DNA from: SIG78 sp036677805
Lineage (GTDB): Bacteria; Verrucomicrobiota; Lentisphaeria; Victivallales; Victivallaceae
Length of the DNA: 64,000 bases
Assembly: GCA_036677805.1 (NCBI GenBank)
Contig: JAVBVS010000017.1
Coordinates: 1 to 64,000 of the forward strand
Direction: 5' to 3'
Shown here: in pieces, positions 38,342 to 47,079 of the stretch
Layout: every line of letters starts with the position of its first letter
Position numbering within the stretch: position 1 is the first letter of the stretch
The notes under the pieces: generated by a model
What the model was told of the DNA's origin: nothing
What the model saw: only the letters and a program-made list of their open reading frames with translations
The model's database searches: none
Position numbers and translations under genes: made by a program

Positions 38342-38436
38342 TTACTTACCCACCCTTGTGATTAAAAAAGTTATCTTTGGGGTCATCATAATTTCTCCTT
38401 AATCGTCTTCATATATCAATATATAATAGATATCAA
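38342..38436 (-). promoter_or_regulatory. Orphan promoter, ribosome-binding site and truncated start
   Basis: On the minus strand TTGATA (38436-38431) and TATGAA (38413-38408) are 17 bp apart, followed by AAGGAG (38400-38395) and an ATG at 38389. The frame stops after 15 codons (MMTPKITFLITRVGK). It looks like the intact front end of a gene whose body has been lost at the IS5 remnant. Confidence 0.4.
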
Positions 38437-38439
38437 AAA

Positions 38440-39039
38440 CTATGTTTTACAAGTAAAAATAATTGAATCAGCGCTTTCCTTTAGATATTTTCGCAAACTC
38501 TCCGGCTCCAGTATTTCTGCTTTGCTCATTTGGGCGAGGACCCAGGGGAAGACGACTTCTTCGGAGCATTCCGGCAGGTGGAATGTCAGGTATTCGCTGG
38601 TTTCGTCGAAGTCGATCACCTGATCATTGTGCAGGGGCTTGGCAGGGCTGTCGTGAAGCGAACGGTGGAAGCGGATTCTGATGTCCGGAATCGGCTTGAA
38701 CGGGAGAAAATTGCCCGGCTTCGCCGCTTTGCGGATTTCAAAGGCTGGCGTGAACGTTTCTTCCGGCATTTCCGGACAAAAGAAATGCCAGCCCCGGTCC
38801 GTCCGGCAATGGCCGTTCGCTTGCCGGTCGAACGCCAAGGAGTAGTGAAACGCCTCTTTCAGCAGTTCGACGCCGCATCCGACGGTCTTGCCCGGACATC
38901 TGAGGTCGTCGAGTTCATTCAGAGCGGCATTTGCACTCTTTGCCAATGCCGCAACGCTGCGTCCGCCATTCGGATATGCGCCCGAATGCAGAAATTCGAT
39001 GCCCTTCCCCCGTCGTTTCGGTTGAACCCGATGATACAT
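38440..39039 (-). pseudogene. WYL-domain regulator, C-terminal remnant
   Basis: The last 110 residues are convincing WYL-domain end: WHFFCPEMPEETFTPAFEIR, then DIRIRFHRSLHDSPAKPLHN and VVFPWVLAQMSKAEILEPES. The upstream residues lose the pattern and no helix-turn-helix is found, so the N-terminal half is gone or out of frame. Intact relatives are DNA-binding regulators that sense nucleotides or ligands. It lies against the IS5 remnant, consistent with disruption. Confidence 0.6.
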
Positions 39040-39202
39040 TCCACCTCAAAAACTGTTTTTCATGCAAAACTTATTTCATGCACGACAGGGGGGCATTCCA
39101 TGCCCCCCTGCGGCTAATATATTACCCTTATTTCAAAATTACAAACCCAGGGTCATCTTTTCGTGTTGTTTTCCGATTGCTTTCCACATCCGCAAAATCG
39201 CA

Positions 39203-41560
39203 TCAATCCGCGATTTTTTCGGATGGCGTCAACGCCGCCTGATAGGAACGCAAAACCACCTTGCCCAGCGGCGAGTCGGCGAGTTCCGCCACTTCCGGCG
39301 TCAAGACGGCCGGATGCTCGACCGTCAGATCGAGCCCCCCCTCCGCATTGCGCCGCCATTCGACCCGGATCGGCCCGGCGGGCGTCGGAATTTCGCCGGT
39401 GGCCGCTTCGCGCCCGTCCGCCCACGGCCGGACCTGAAAGCGCCGGAATCCCGGAGCCAGCGGCGTCACGCCGAGGAGCCCCGCACCGCAGTAATAGACC
39501 GGCAGACTGCTCCAGCCGTGGCAGAGGCTTCCGGCATAAACGAAATCATCGCCGCCCTTGACCGTTTCCCACAGTGTGGTGCTCTTGCCGTCAAGCATCG
39601 GATAATAGTTTTCTTCGAGTTTCCTCCGCACATAGCGCCGCGCGTCCGGGCCGTAGTCGCGGCCGAGCAGCGCTTCCAGCAGATAGGGCATCACGCTCAA
39701 CGTGATCGGCACCATATCGTTTCCGGCGAACACTGCCGCCAGCAGACGCGGCAGTTTCGCTTCCGGCACGATACCGGCGTGAAGCATCATGATCTGGACA
39801 TGTTCGTGGAGGTCACCCGCCACCCGCTTCCCGGCGATGCAGCGCGTGGCATAGCAGCCGCTCGCCGGATCGTAAAAGAGTTCCTCGACTTTGCGCCGCA
39901 GTGACGCGGCCTCCTCGCGCCAATTTTGCGCCGCCGCGCCGTCGCCGCGCCACGCCTCCAGCCGGGCCATGGCTTCCAGCATATTGGCCAGATAGAGATT
40001 GTACAGGGCATGAACCTCGTCCGCGCCCGGCTTGCCGCCGCAAAGGCCCGGCGCCCACTCGTAAAAGGTCCAGTATTCGGGATCGCGGGCCTGCGCCAAT
40101 CCGGTCGCGGCGTCGCGCACGGAGAGAAACTTTTCGCGCATGAAGCAAAGTTGTGCGCGGTGCTCCCGCCACACCGCATCATCGCCGCTGTAGAGTGCGT
40201 GTTCCCACATCTGGCGGGCCCAGATCGTGCTGAAAATCGGAATCACCAGCGGCAGCCGTCCCGGCGCGCAAATCCGCAGGTGGCCGTCATCGCGCAACAC
40301 GGTGGCGAAAAGCCGGAGCGAAGCCGCCGCAAAGTCCCAATTGCCCCAGAGGTAGTAGCCGTAGAGCATCTGATTGCGCGAGTCATAGGTATACAGCGCC
40401 TGTTCGCGCCAGGGGCAATCCTCGTAATGCTCGTGCATGCACAATTCCAGCGTCCGGATCGCGAGCCGCCGCACCGTCAGAAGTTTTTCATCCGGAGTGT
40501 CGAAATCCGCCGCTTCCGGAAGCGGCAATACCCACGGACAAACGCCGACGCGATGAAATTCAACTTCCCCGCTCTTCTCCGGCATTATGACGTGAAACTC
40601 CAGATAACGCGCACCGATCCGCCGGAATGGCAGCTGGAAGGCTTCCTTCCCTCCCCGGCAGATATAGCGGTCGGCGAAATTGCGGCCGAAGCACTCCATC
40701 CGCACCCGGCCGTCGTCAAGATGTTCGCCATGGGCGAAATCGACCACCGTACCCGCCGGAGCGGTCAATGCGAATTCCACGAAACCCACGGTTTCGCCAC
40801 CCAGATCGTAGATCAGCGCCCAGCCGTCGCCGACGGCTTCGCTCCGGCACAACCGGCCGACCTGCGGCGTGCGGTCGCGGAAAACCTGATCGCAAACCAT
40901 GGTCAGCGCCGTACTTTCGCCATCATGCCGCCGGATCAGCAATCCGCTGTGAATCAGCCGCGCCGGTTGAAACGGCTGCAACCGGGGCACCGCCGCCAGC
41001 GGCCGCGCCCGATACTCGAGCGTCAGGTCGAAACTCTGCGGCGTCCGCCAGGCGGCATCGTCGAACGCGGCCTGCCGCCAGTCCGCTCCCGCCCGGCGGG
41101 CGTCGAACTCGGCGGTGAATCCCAGTTGCGGCGTCAGCAGCGGCATCGGACCGGAGCGGAAGCCCGGAGCTTCCAGCACCCGACACTCCGCATCCGAAAC
41201 CAGCCGGAAGCGATCGTTGAACAAGGCGAATACCACGCCGGGATCGCCCGGCGCGTAGACTGCGCAGGAAATCCCCTTGTGATAGGCCAGAACCGCCAGC
41301 GCATGATTGCCGGGAGCCAGTTCCGCCACCGCGAAATCGCTCCAGGTCGGTTGGGCGGAATCATCGGAAAACTGACCGCGACCGATTTCCACCCCGTCGA
41401 GCCAGACGACGAAGTCGGAGTCGGCGGCAATGCGCAAAGTCAAGGCCCCGACCTTCCCGGTCACGGTGAAGTTCCGGCGCAAGGCCATGTAGATGTTGGG
41501 GCGGCTGCCGGCGGCGTCAAGCCACAACCGGCACGCGCCGAACCAGGGTGCGTGTTTCAT
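39203..41560 (-). CDS. Alpha-L-rhamnosidase-like enzyme (GH78 type)
   Basis: 785 residues from the ATG at 41558-41560 (a TTG lies 6 bp up). The N-terminal beta domain (RRNFTVTGKVGALTLRIAAD, YHKGISCAVYAPG) is followed by an (alpha/alpha)6 barrel with the GH78-like block EHYEDCPWREQALYTYDSRN, which carries the acidic residues of the active site, and later KSTTLWETVKGGDDFVYAGS and LCHGWSSLPVYYCG. No signal peptide. It hydrolyses terminal rhamnose in family members; the exact substrate is not shown. Last gene of a minus-strand locus. Confidence 0.8.
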   Translation of the reverse strand: MKHAPWFGACRLWLDAAGSRPNIYMALRRNFTVTGKVGALTLRIAADSDFVVWLDGVEIGRGQFSDDSAQPTWSDFAVAELAPGNHALAVLAYHKGISCAVYAPGDPGVVFALFNDRFRLVSDAECRVLEAPGFRSGPMPLLTPQLGFTAEFDARRAGADWRQAAFDDAAWRTPQSFDLTLEYRARPLAAVPRLQPFQPARLIHSGLLIRRHDGESTALTMVCDQVFRDRTPQVGRLCRSEAVGDGWALIYDLGGETVGFVEFALTAPAGTVVDFAHGEHLDDGRVRMECFGRNFADRYICRGGKEAFQLPFRRIGARYLEFHVIMPEKSGEVEFHRVGVCPWVLPLPEAADFDTPDEKLLTVRRLAIRTLELCMHEHYEDCPWREQALYTYDSRNQMLYGYYLWGNWDFAAASLRLFATVLRDDGHLRICAPGRLPLVIPIFSTIWARQMWEHALYSGDDAVWREHRAQLCFMREKFLSVRDAATGLAQARDPEYWTFYEWAPGLCGGKPGADEVHALYNLYLANMLEAMARLEAWRGDGAAAQNWREEAASLRRKVEELFYDPASGCYATRCIAGKRVAGDLHEHVQIMMLHAGIVPEAKLPRLLAAVFAGNDMVPITLSVMPYLLEALLGRDYGPDARRYVRRKLEENYYPMLDGKSTTLWETVKGGDDFVYAGSLCHGWSSLPVYYCGAGLLGVTPLAPGFRRFQVRPWADGREAATGEIPTPAGPIRVEWRRNAEGGLDLTVEHPAVLTPEVAELADSPLGKVVLRSYQAALTPSEKIAD

Positions 41561-41588
41561 GAGCAACGTTCCATTCCTTGGGGTTCAA

Positions 41589-42686
41589 TTATCTTCCACC
41601 GGTGATAATCCGGGTGGTTTCTCCGGGCAATAATTTGCCGCACAGGCGAATCCGGCGCGGGGTTTGATCGGGTTTGGCGGCCAGCTCCAGCGCCAGCCGG
41701 ATCGCGGTCTCGGCCACTTCAGGCGCGGGATGATCGATGCTTGACAGCCGCGGATGCATGTGTTGAGCGACCGCCAATCCATCGAAGCCGATCAGTCCCA
41801 TTTCACCGGGCACCGCGCGATTGTGATAGCGCGCCGCCACCAGAATCGCCATCGCCGCCTCATCGCAGTAACCGAACACCGCGTCGGCGGAAGCAATCTC
41901 GCTCCAATGCGCTTCCACTCCTGCCGCCAGGCAATTCTGCTGATGCTGATCGAGCCAGACCATCCGGCCTTCGGCTCCCGGCCATTGCCGGAGTTCTTCT
42001 TCAAAACCGCGACGGCGTTCGGAAAATGCCAGATAATCATTGTCGATCGACACCATCGCCGGACGGCGGTAGCCGCATTGCAGCAGGTGACGCGCCGCGA
42101 GGCGTCCGCCTTCAAAATTGTCCACTGAAACCAGATGGCGCGCCGGAGATTCGGCAAGTTCGTCGACGGCGATCAAGTGATCGAGCGACGCCAGCCGCTC
42201 CAGCAGCCCGCGGCCGGTGTTCTGCCGCGAAATCCCGACCGCAAAAGCCCCGGCGTAGGAATCGCGGTTCTCCTCAAACGCCGACCAGCAGTTCGGCGCG
42301 TCGGTACTCAGGAAATCCACCTGAAGATCATAGGGCGCGGCAGCGGCGACCATCTGCTTGAACAATTCAAAATAGATCATGTTGGTGCTGGCTTCCGCCG
42401 GCCGGTAATTGGTGAACCAGGCGAGCCGGTTGGCGCGACGCGGCCGGGCTTCCCGGACCGGACAATGGATCCGGCTGACCCGCCCCTGCTGTTTGACGAT
42501 CAGATTGCCTTCCAGCAGCAGCTCGACCGCCTTGCGCACGGTATTGCGGCCGACGTCGAAAAAAGCGGCCAGCTCCTCTTCCGAAGGCAGGCAGTCGCCG
42601 TGACGGTATTCGCCGGAGCGGATGCGCTCCTCCAGTTCCCGCCGGACTTGTTCAAATTTCGGTAATTTTGAATTCGGATGAACCAT
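41589..42686 (-). CDS. GntR-type winged-helix / LacI-type sensor hybrid regulator
   Basis: 365 residues from the ATG at 42684-42686, which has GGGAG 9 bp upstream; the longer frame lacks signals. Residues 8-75: FEQVRRELEERIRSGEYRHG, PSEEELAAFFDVGRNTVRKA and VELLLEGNLIVKQQGRVS. The rest is a LacI-like sensor (LVSVDNFEGGRLAARHLLQC, DAVFGYCDEAAMAILVAARY, MGLIGFDGLAVAQHMHPRLS). Sites of the type AACTTGTTCC occur just upstream of it and before the genes at 45171 and 45818, so it is the likely controller of this locus, including itself. Confidence 0.88.
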   Translation of the reverse strand: MVHPNSKLPKFEQVRRELEERIRSGEYRHGDCLPSEEELAAFFDVGRNTVRKAVELLLEGNLIVKQQGRVSRIHCPVREARPRRANRLAWFTNYRPAEASTNMIYFELFKQMVAAAAPYDLQVDFLSTDAPNCWSAFEENRDSYAGAFAVGISRQNTGRGLLERLASLDHLIAVDELAESPARHLVSVDNFEGGRLAARHLLQCGYRRPAMVSIDNDYLAFSERRRGFEEELRQWPGAEGRMVWLDQHQQNCLAAGVEAHWSEIASADAVFGYCDEAAMAILVAARYHNRAVPGEMGLIGFDGLAVAQHMHPRLSSIDHPAPEVAETAIRLALELAAKPDQTPRRIRLCGKLLPGETTRIITGGR

Positions 42687-42713
42687 GACCGATGCTCCCT
42701 GTTCTCTTTCCTG

Positions 42714-42728
42714 TTCCTCACTTGTTCC
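42714..42728 (-). promoter_or_regulatory. Operator-like site A (GGAACAAGT type) before the GntR/LacI gene
   Basis: Read on the minus strand: GGAACAAGTGAGGAA, 28 bp before the regulator start. Further GGAACA / AGAACA half-sites follow at 12-bp steps, and a small dyad TTCCC-GATAA-GGGAA lies at 42725-42739. It matches 13 of 15 positions of site D (45969-45983). Confidence 0.5.
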
Positions 42729-42740
42729 CGATAAGGGAAT

Positions 42741-42769
42741 AAATGATCCGCCTTGTCGGCGGATCATTT
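42741..42769 (-). terminator. Rho-independent-type terminator
   Basis: Perfect 12-bp inverted repeat AAATGATCCGCC (42741-42752), loop TTGTC, GGCGGATCATTT (42758-42769), just after the stop at 42777 and followed by ATTCCC on the minus strand. Confidence 0.65.
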
Positions 42770-42776
42770 CCGATCT

Positions 42777-44444
42777 TCAGTTATGTTCCGTAAAATATGG
42801 CGTGACCTGAATCGAATCGATCAACAGCGTCGCCGGACGGGCCTTGGCGGCGTCATCGCTTTCGCTCAGGATCAGTTTTACCGGCTTGTCTCCGGCCCGG
42901 AAGACAATTTTATACGCATTCCACACCGGTTTATCACGCTTGATGAAATCGTTCATCCAGCGCATCCGGGAATTTACGATTTCGGCATTTTCGAGCTTCA
43001 CGTCAAGGCCGTAAGTCACCTTGTCGGCGGTATCGGGATTGGTCACCAGAACGGTCAGCGCGTAGAGTTTGCCGGGTTCGAGACCGCCCAGCGTCTGGGC
43101 GACCGAATTGAGCGCTCCGGGCGTACGGGTCATGCGCAGCATGTTCTGCCGGCTGCGCGGATAGTAGCTGTCCGGAACTCCGGTGTCCTTTTTGTCCACA
43201 AGTTCCACCGCGCCGACCGGATTCCAGGCATCAAGCGACTCCCATTCGGCATGTTTCACGATGCCGGGGCGCAGTTTGTAACCGTAGCGGTCCGACAGCA
43301 TGGTCTTCTCGCCGTCGATGCCGTAATGCTTGACCAGAGCTGAAAACCAGCGCAGAATTTCCGGGTCGGTGTAGTATGCGATCCACATGCCGATGCCGCC
43401 GGTGCCGGCGAAATCGGGATGATTGGCCACCGTATTGAGCTGTTGATCAAGCCAGACCTTGAAATCGACATTGGCATTGTTCTCGATAAACTCATAGGTT
43501 CCGGGACAGACGATGAAGCGGTTCAGGTTGCCGCCGCCGAGCTTCGCAAAGCCGGACGCGCGGCTCAGATAGCGACTGTTCAACTCCCCTTCGCAATCCC
43601 GCGAAAATCCGTAGGATTCCCACGCGATCATGCCGTCGGCAGCAGCCACCGCGTCATAAAGCGGTTTGAGATCGGCGGATTCCGCGTTCCACGGCACACC
43701 GAGCCAGGCATAGAAGGTTTGATCAGGGTGTGCTTTCTTCCACTCGCCGATCGCCTTCAGCGTTTCGGCGTCGAACCCGCGGCCCGGCCGGGCATAGCCC
43801 AGCGACGCATCGCTGGCATCCTTGCGGCCGGACGGAATGATGAATTCATCCGGTATAATGCCGTCAAGCCCTTTTTCAACGCTCAGTTGATTCCAACGGG
43901 CCAGACTTTCCGCGCCCTTCTCCGCGACCGGTCCCATCCGGACAATCCGGCGGCCTTCCTCGCTCCAGGCCTTCAAATCGTCATGCCACGGTGAACCGAG
44001 CACCAGCAGATTGAACGGTTCGAGAATATCGAGCCTCAGGTAATTCCAATTGTAGAGAAACATGCCCGATCGCCCGGAATAATTTTTGATTTCCGGAATG
44101 AACACCGGTTCGTCATCGCCGAATTTGCCCGACATGGAGCAGAACATCAGAGTCGGCACCAGTTTCACCTCGGCTCCCGCGACATCCACGGTATAATCGC
44201 CGGGCGCAAGATACATCTGCGCGGCGCCGGCAGAACTTTTCACCGTATGCTCTCCGCCGGGACCGCGCACCGTCACCTGCGGCAAAGCGATCTGCCCGAA
44301 TCTGGCCCAGCCTGCGCGGGGCATGGTGAAGGCGCTTTGTCCGCCGGCTGCCTTGACCGGCAGTGTGGTCACGAAATTATTGTCGGCCGACGCGCCGAAT
44401 GCGGCGAGTCCCAGACTCAAGATTGCAATACTGACGATCTTCAT
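42777..44444 (-). CDS. Secreted protein of unknown family, probably polysaccharide-related
   Basis: 555 residues from the ATG at 44442-44444 (GGAG 7 bp upstream). The signal peptide MKIVSIAILSLGLAAFGASA is followed by a beta-rich part (to about 130). A barrel-like middle includes GLDGIIPDEFIIPSGR, HPDQTFYAWLGVPWN, DGMIAWESYGFSRDCEG and GIGMWIAYYTDPEILRWF. The C-terminal carbohydrate-binding-like sandwich ends KARPATLLIDSIQVTPYF. Acidic residues at strand ends suggest a glycosidase fold, but no family is recognised. It is followed by a strong terminator and the locus regulator. Confidence 0.65.
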   Translation of the reverse strand: MKIVSIAILSLGLAAFGASADNNFVTTLPVKAAGGQSAFTMPRAGWARFGQIALPQVTVRGPGGEHTVKSSAGAAQMYLAPGDYTVDVAGAEVKLVPTLMFCSMSGKFGDDEPVFIPEIKNYSGRSGMFLYNWNYLRLDILEPFNLLVLGSPWHDDLKAWSEEGRRIVRMGPVAEKGAESLARWNQLSVEKGLDGIIPDEFIIPSGRKDASDASLGYARPGRGFDAETLKAIGEWKKAHPDQTFYAWLGVPWNAESADLKPLYDAVAAADGMIAWESYGFSRDCEGELNSRYLSRASGFAKLGGGNLNRFIVCPGTYEFIENNANVDFKVWLDQQLNTVANHPDFAGTGGIGMWIAYYTDPEILRWFSALVKHYGIDGEKTMLSDRYGYKLRPGIVKHAEWESLDAWNPVGAVELVDKKDTGVPDSYYPRSRQNMLRMTRTPGALNSVAQTLGGLEPGKLYALTVLVTNPDTADKVTYGLDVKLENAEIVNSRMRWMNDFIKRDKPVWNAYKIVFRAGDKPVKLILSESDDAAKARPATLLIDSIQVTPYFTEHN

Positions 44445-44466
44445 CTTTTCTCCCTTTGCATCGAAA

Positions 44467-45171
44467 TTAATTTTCGCCCAGTTGCTTGGTGCCGTACAGA
44501 CTCCAGAAGATATACGGATGATGGCTGATGGCCGGATTGGGATAGGCATCGCCATAAGGCCACTTGTTGCCGACGAGGACGGCGCGCTCGACATCGAACG
44601 GTTCGGCATGGCCGTCGATATAAGCGGCGTTGGCCAATTTGCCGTGACGCTTCATCTGCTCGAACATCACCGGATAGACATTCGGATACTTGGGCAGCAG
44701 GAAGGAATAAGCCGCAACCCCCGCCACATACCAGCCGCTGTCGGCCAGCATCATCGTGGCTCCGGGATTCTGCACCATGCTGGTGGGACGGCCGGAAACA
44801 TTGGCATTGATCCCGTAACTTCCGCGCTGCGTAGTACCTTGAGGGGTTTCGGTATCGGCCGGGCAGAAGTGAATCGGCTTGACGGCGGTAGCCAGCGTCG
44901 TCTCGTCGCCGATGTAGGGTGAAGTCAGAATCACCCAGTTGACCCCTTTGGGCAGGCGCGTGCCTTCCACATCTTCATGGGGATAGTAATCCTGATTGGC
45001 CTGAACGTACATCATACAGGCCACGCCCAGATTCTTGAGGTTGCTCAGGCATTTGGTGCTGTTGGCCCGGGCGCGCGCCGCCGACAAGGCGGGCAGCAGC
45101 ATCGCCGCCAGAATCGCAATGATCGCAATCACAACCAGGAGTTCAATCAAAGTAAAGCTGTACTTTTTCAT
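44467..45171 (-). CDS. H-x9-DG pseudopilin-like protein (DUF1559 type)
   Basis: 234 residues. MKKYSFTLIELLVVIAII is the prepilin signal, with Ser instead of Gly before FTLIE. Later LSAARARANSTKCLSNLKNL is the conserved helix end. HGKLANAAYIDG has nine residues between His and Asp-Gly near the C-terminus. A GGAACA-type operator (45217-45242) lies upstream. It sits 22 bp before the secreted hypothetical gene, likely co-transcribed. Confidence 0.87.
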   Translation of the reverse strand: MKKYSFTLIELLVVIAIIAILAAMLLPALSAARARANSTKCLSNLKNLGVACMMYVQANQDYYPHEDVEGTRLPKGVNWVILTSPYIGDETTLATAVKPIHFCPADTETPQGTTQRGSYGINANVSGRPTSMVQNPGATMMLADSGWYVAGVAAYSFLLPKYPNVYPVMFEQMKRHGKLANAAYIDGHAEPFDVERAVLVGNKWPYGDAYPNPAISHHPYIFWSLYGTKQLGEN

Positions 45172-45216
45172 CCTCTTTGCGTCCTTTCCGCCGGTTATTC
45201 CGTTTTCCGGATTCCC

Positions 45217-45242
45217 GGAACATGTTATTCCAAACTTATTCC
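45217..45242 (-). promoter_or_regulatory. Operator-like site B before the pseudopilin gene
   Basis: Overlapping copies: GGAACATGTTATTCC (45217-45231) and TTCCAAACTTATTCC (45228-45242). The second differs from site D by one base. 46-71 bp before the start at 45171. Confidence 0.5.
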
Positions 45243-45293
45243 TTTTCGAGCCTTGAAAAAGCGGAACCGGCGTCCCGGTTCCGCCATTTGCCG

Positions 45294-45818
45294 TTACTTC
45301 ACTTCGGTCAGGGTCAGATTGCGGAAACTGACTTCGCCGCCACTACAGGAGAAAACGAAATAAGGCGTCGTGGAATCCGCCGGGAAGGTAAAACCGAACT
45401 GCTGTTTCGTCCATTCCGCCGACGGATTTTTGATCCGGGTTTCCACGCCTTTCAACACCGGCTTGTCCGCGCCCGCGGGTTTGAGCAGCCATTCGCAGTA
45501 AGCCAGATAACGCGCTCCGGCGGTTCCCTTGACTTCATAGACTACCTGGTACCGCTTGCCGGCTTCCAGCGGCAGATTGCGATACATCAGCAACGCCGGT
45601 TCTTTTTCATCGACGCATTTCAGCAGCAGCACGGCGCCGTCGGCCGCCGGAGTCAGGCTGAACTGATTGTCGCCGCGGACCCGCGCTTCCCATTTTTCAG
45701 GTTTGCCCGCGGCATCGAGTCTGGCAAAATCGGCATTCTCCATCAAACCGGCGGATTCCCCCGCCATGAGCCCAAGCGCCATGCAGCACAACGCCCATAT
45801 CATTCCCGCTCGTTTCAT
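45294..45818 (-). CDS. Small secreted carbohydrate-binding-module-like protein
   Basis: 174 residues from the ATG at 45816-45818 behind AAGGAGAGGTGAAG. A signal peptide (about 1-20) is followed by a single beta-sandwich of the CBM4/9-like type: LMENADFARLDAAGKPEKWE, PLEAGKRYQVVYEVKGTAG and YFVFSCSGGEVSFRNLTLTE. No catalytic domain. It may bind the target polysaccharide outside the cell. Two GGAACAA-type operators lie 34 and about 150 bp upstream. Confidence 0.68.
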   Translation of the reverse strand: MKRAGMIWALCCMALGLMAGESAGLMENADFARLDAAGKPEKWEARVRGDNQFSLTPAADGAVLLLKCVDEKEPALLMYRNLPLEAGKRYQVVYEVKGTAGARYLAYCEWLLKPAGADKPVLKGVETRIKNPSAEWTKQQFGFTFPADSTTPYFVFSCSGGEVSFRNLTLTEVK

Positions 45819-45851
45819 CTTCACCTCTCCTTGTTGCGGCCGCCGTCAACA

Positions 45852-45866
45852 GGAACAACTTGTTCC
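45852..45866 (-). promoter_or_regulatory. Operator-like site C, perfect palindrome
   Basis: GGAACAA-C-TTGTTCC, a perfect 7+1+7 dyad, 34 bp before the start at 45818. The clearest copy of the motif shared with sites A, B and D. Confidence 0.6.
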
Positions 45867-45968
45867 ATGCTCATTCCTTTTGATGCAAAGTATAGCCAAA
45901 AAGAGCGGCGAAATCAAGAGGCGCATCGCTCCTGTCCCCCGATTTTTCCGAAAAATCATCCGGGCCGG

Positions 45969-45983
45969 TTCCAAACTTGTTCC
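45969..45983 (-). promoter_or_regulatory. Operator-like site D
   Basis: TTCCAAACTTGTTCC, sharing AACTTGTTCC with site C 102 bp away. Two sites upstream of one gene would allow looping. Confidence 0.45.
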
Positions 45984-46014
45984 ATCCGGACCGGAAATGG
46001 AATATTGCATTGCG

Positions 46015-46884
46015 TCATGCGCCGTTGCGGCTGCGGTCGCGGTAATGCTTCGGCGCAAGTCCGCCCTGCTTCTTGAACCAGGCGGAAAAATGAAATTCAT
46101 TGGCAAAGCCGAGCAAATCGGCGATCGCGCGCACCGAATTGCCGGTATTTTCCAGATAGCGCGCCGCGATTTCAAATCGGCGTTTCTGATAATAGGCTCC
46201 CGGCGTAGTTTCCCAGGCAATCCGAAAGATGCGCAATGTCTGCGCCGGGGATTTACTGATTTCGCGGCTCAGATGCATCAGGGAAAAGGGTTCCCGCCAA
46301 TGATTGTCAAGATAATTTTTCAAGCGGACGCCGTCGGGCGAACGATTGGCCCGATTATCGCCGCGCTGCCGGTGCATCGTCGCCAGAATTCCGGTCAGAA
46401 TCGCGGCCAGCTCCGCGTGGGCGTTGGCTCCGCCGCGCCGGACCAGCTCCATGCCGGAGCGAAATTCCTGCTCCAGCCCGGCGCGCGGCAGATAAATCGT
46501 ACCGGTCAGGCGATAGCACTCAATCAGACGTTCGATCAGTTCGCCGTAAACGTTAAACCAGATTTTCTCCCATGGATCGGCGGGAACGGTGTAATATTCA
46601 TGCGGTACATCCGGCGGCAGCAGATAAACATCGCCGGCAGCGGGCTGGAAATGACGATTTTCGATAAAGAGATGGCCGCGCCCGACCAGGATGCACTCCA
46701 ATACGAAATAGCGGCCGCCTTCCGGGCGCCGGATCCGATAGTCCGGATCGCGCCGGGTGATACCGGTCGAGTCCAGCGTAAACGGTTCCGGCCAATCCGG
46801 CTTCGGCAAAATCCATACGCTCTCGTGAAACGGCGTGGCCGGAGGAGCACTCCGGGGAATCAAGGACGCAGTGTCGGTCGGCAT
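46015..46884 (-). CDS. AraC-family transcriptional regulator
   Basis: 289 residues from the ATG at 46882-46884 behind GGAGGTGG; the long upstream frame is an antisense artefact. The N-terminal cupin-type sensor includes LVGRGHLFIENRHFQPAAGD and VYLLPPDVPHEYYTVPADPW. The C-terminal double helix-turn-helix is YLDNHWREPFSLMHLSREIS, SPAQTLRIFRIAWETTPGAY and VRAIADLLGFANEFHFSAWF, ending KKQGGLAPKHYRDR. It reads away from the GH5-like gene and shares its control region, so it probably activates that locus. Confidence 0.9.
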   Translation of the reverse strand: MPTDTASLIPRSAPPATPFHESVWILPKPDWPEPFTLDSTGITRRDPDYRIRRPEGGRYFVLECILVGRGHLFIENRHFQPAAGDVYLLPPDVPHEYYTVPADPWEKIWFNVYGELIERLIECYRLTGTIYLPRAGLEQEFRSGMELVRRGGANAHAELAAILTGILATMHRQRGDNRANRSPDGVRLKNYLDNHWREPFSLMHLSREISKSPAQTLRIFRIAWETTPGAYYQKRRFEIAARYLENTGNSVRAIADLLGFANEFHFSAWFKKQGGLAPKHYRDRSRNGA

Positions 46885-46987
46885 TTTCCACCTCCACGGA
46901 TACGATAATCCGAAAACCGCCGATTTCCAATATTTTTTGAATGCAAAACTATAAAAACGGTTGTTTTTTTGAATAAAATGATGATAA

Positions 46988-47025
46988 TTGACATGTTTTG
47001 TCGAATTTCTGATATTCCATTCGAC
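46988..47025 (+). promoter_or_regulatory. Promoter with inverted repeat for the GH5-like locus
   Basis: TTGACA (46988-46993) and GATATT (47011-47016) are 17 bp apart. GTCGAAT (47000-47006) and ATTCGAC (47019-47025) flank the -10 box, 12 bp apart. A second -10-like TATACT lies at 47038-47043. It lies between the divergent AraC and GH5-like genes. Confidence 0.45.
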
Positions 47026-47079
47026 GGCCGTTCGCTGTATACTTATGGATAGAAACCAAAGAAAGGGGTTTTGCACGAT

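Noticed and set aside
39062..39904. 280-residue plus-strand frame
   Set aside because: Antisense to the 3' end of the GH78-like gene; composition typical of shadow frames.
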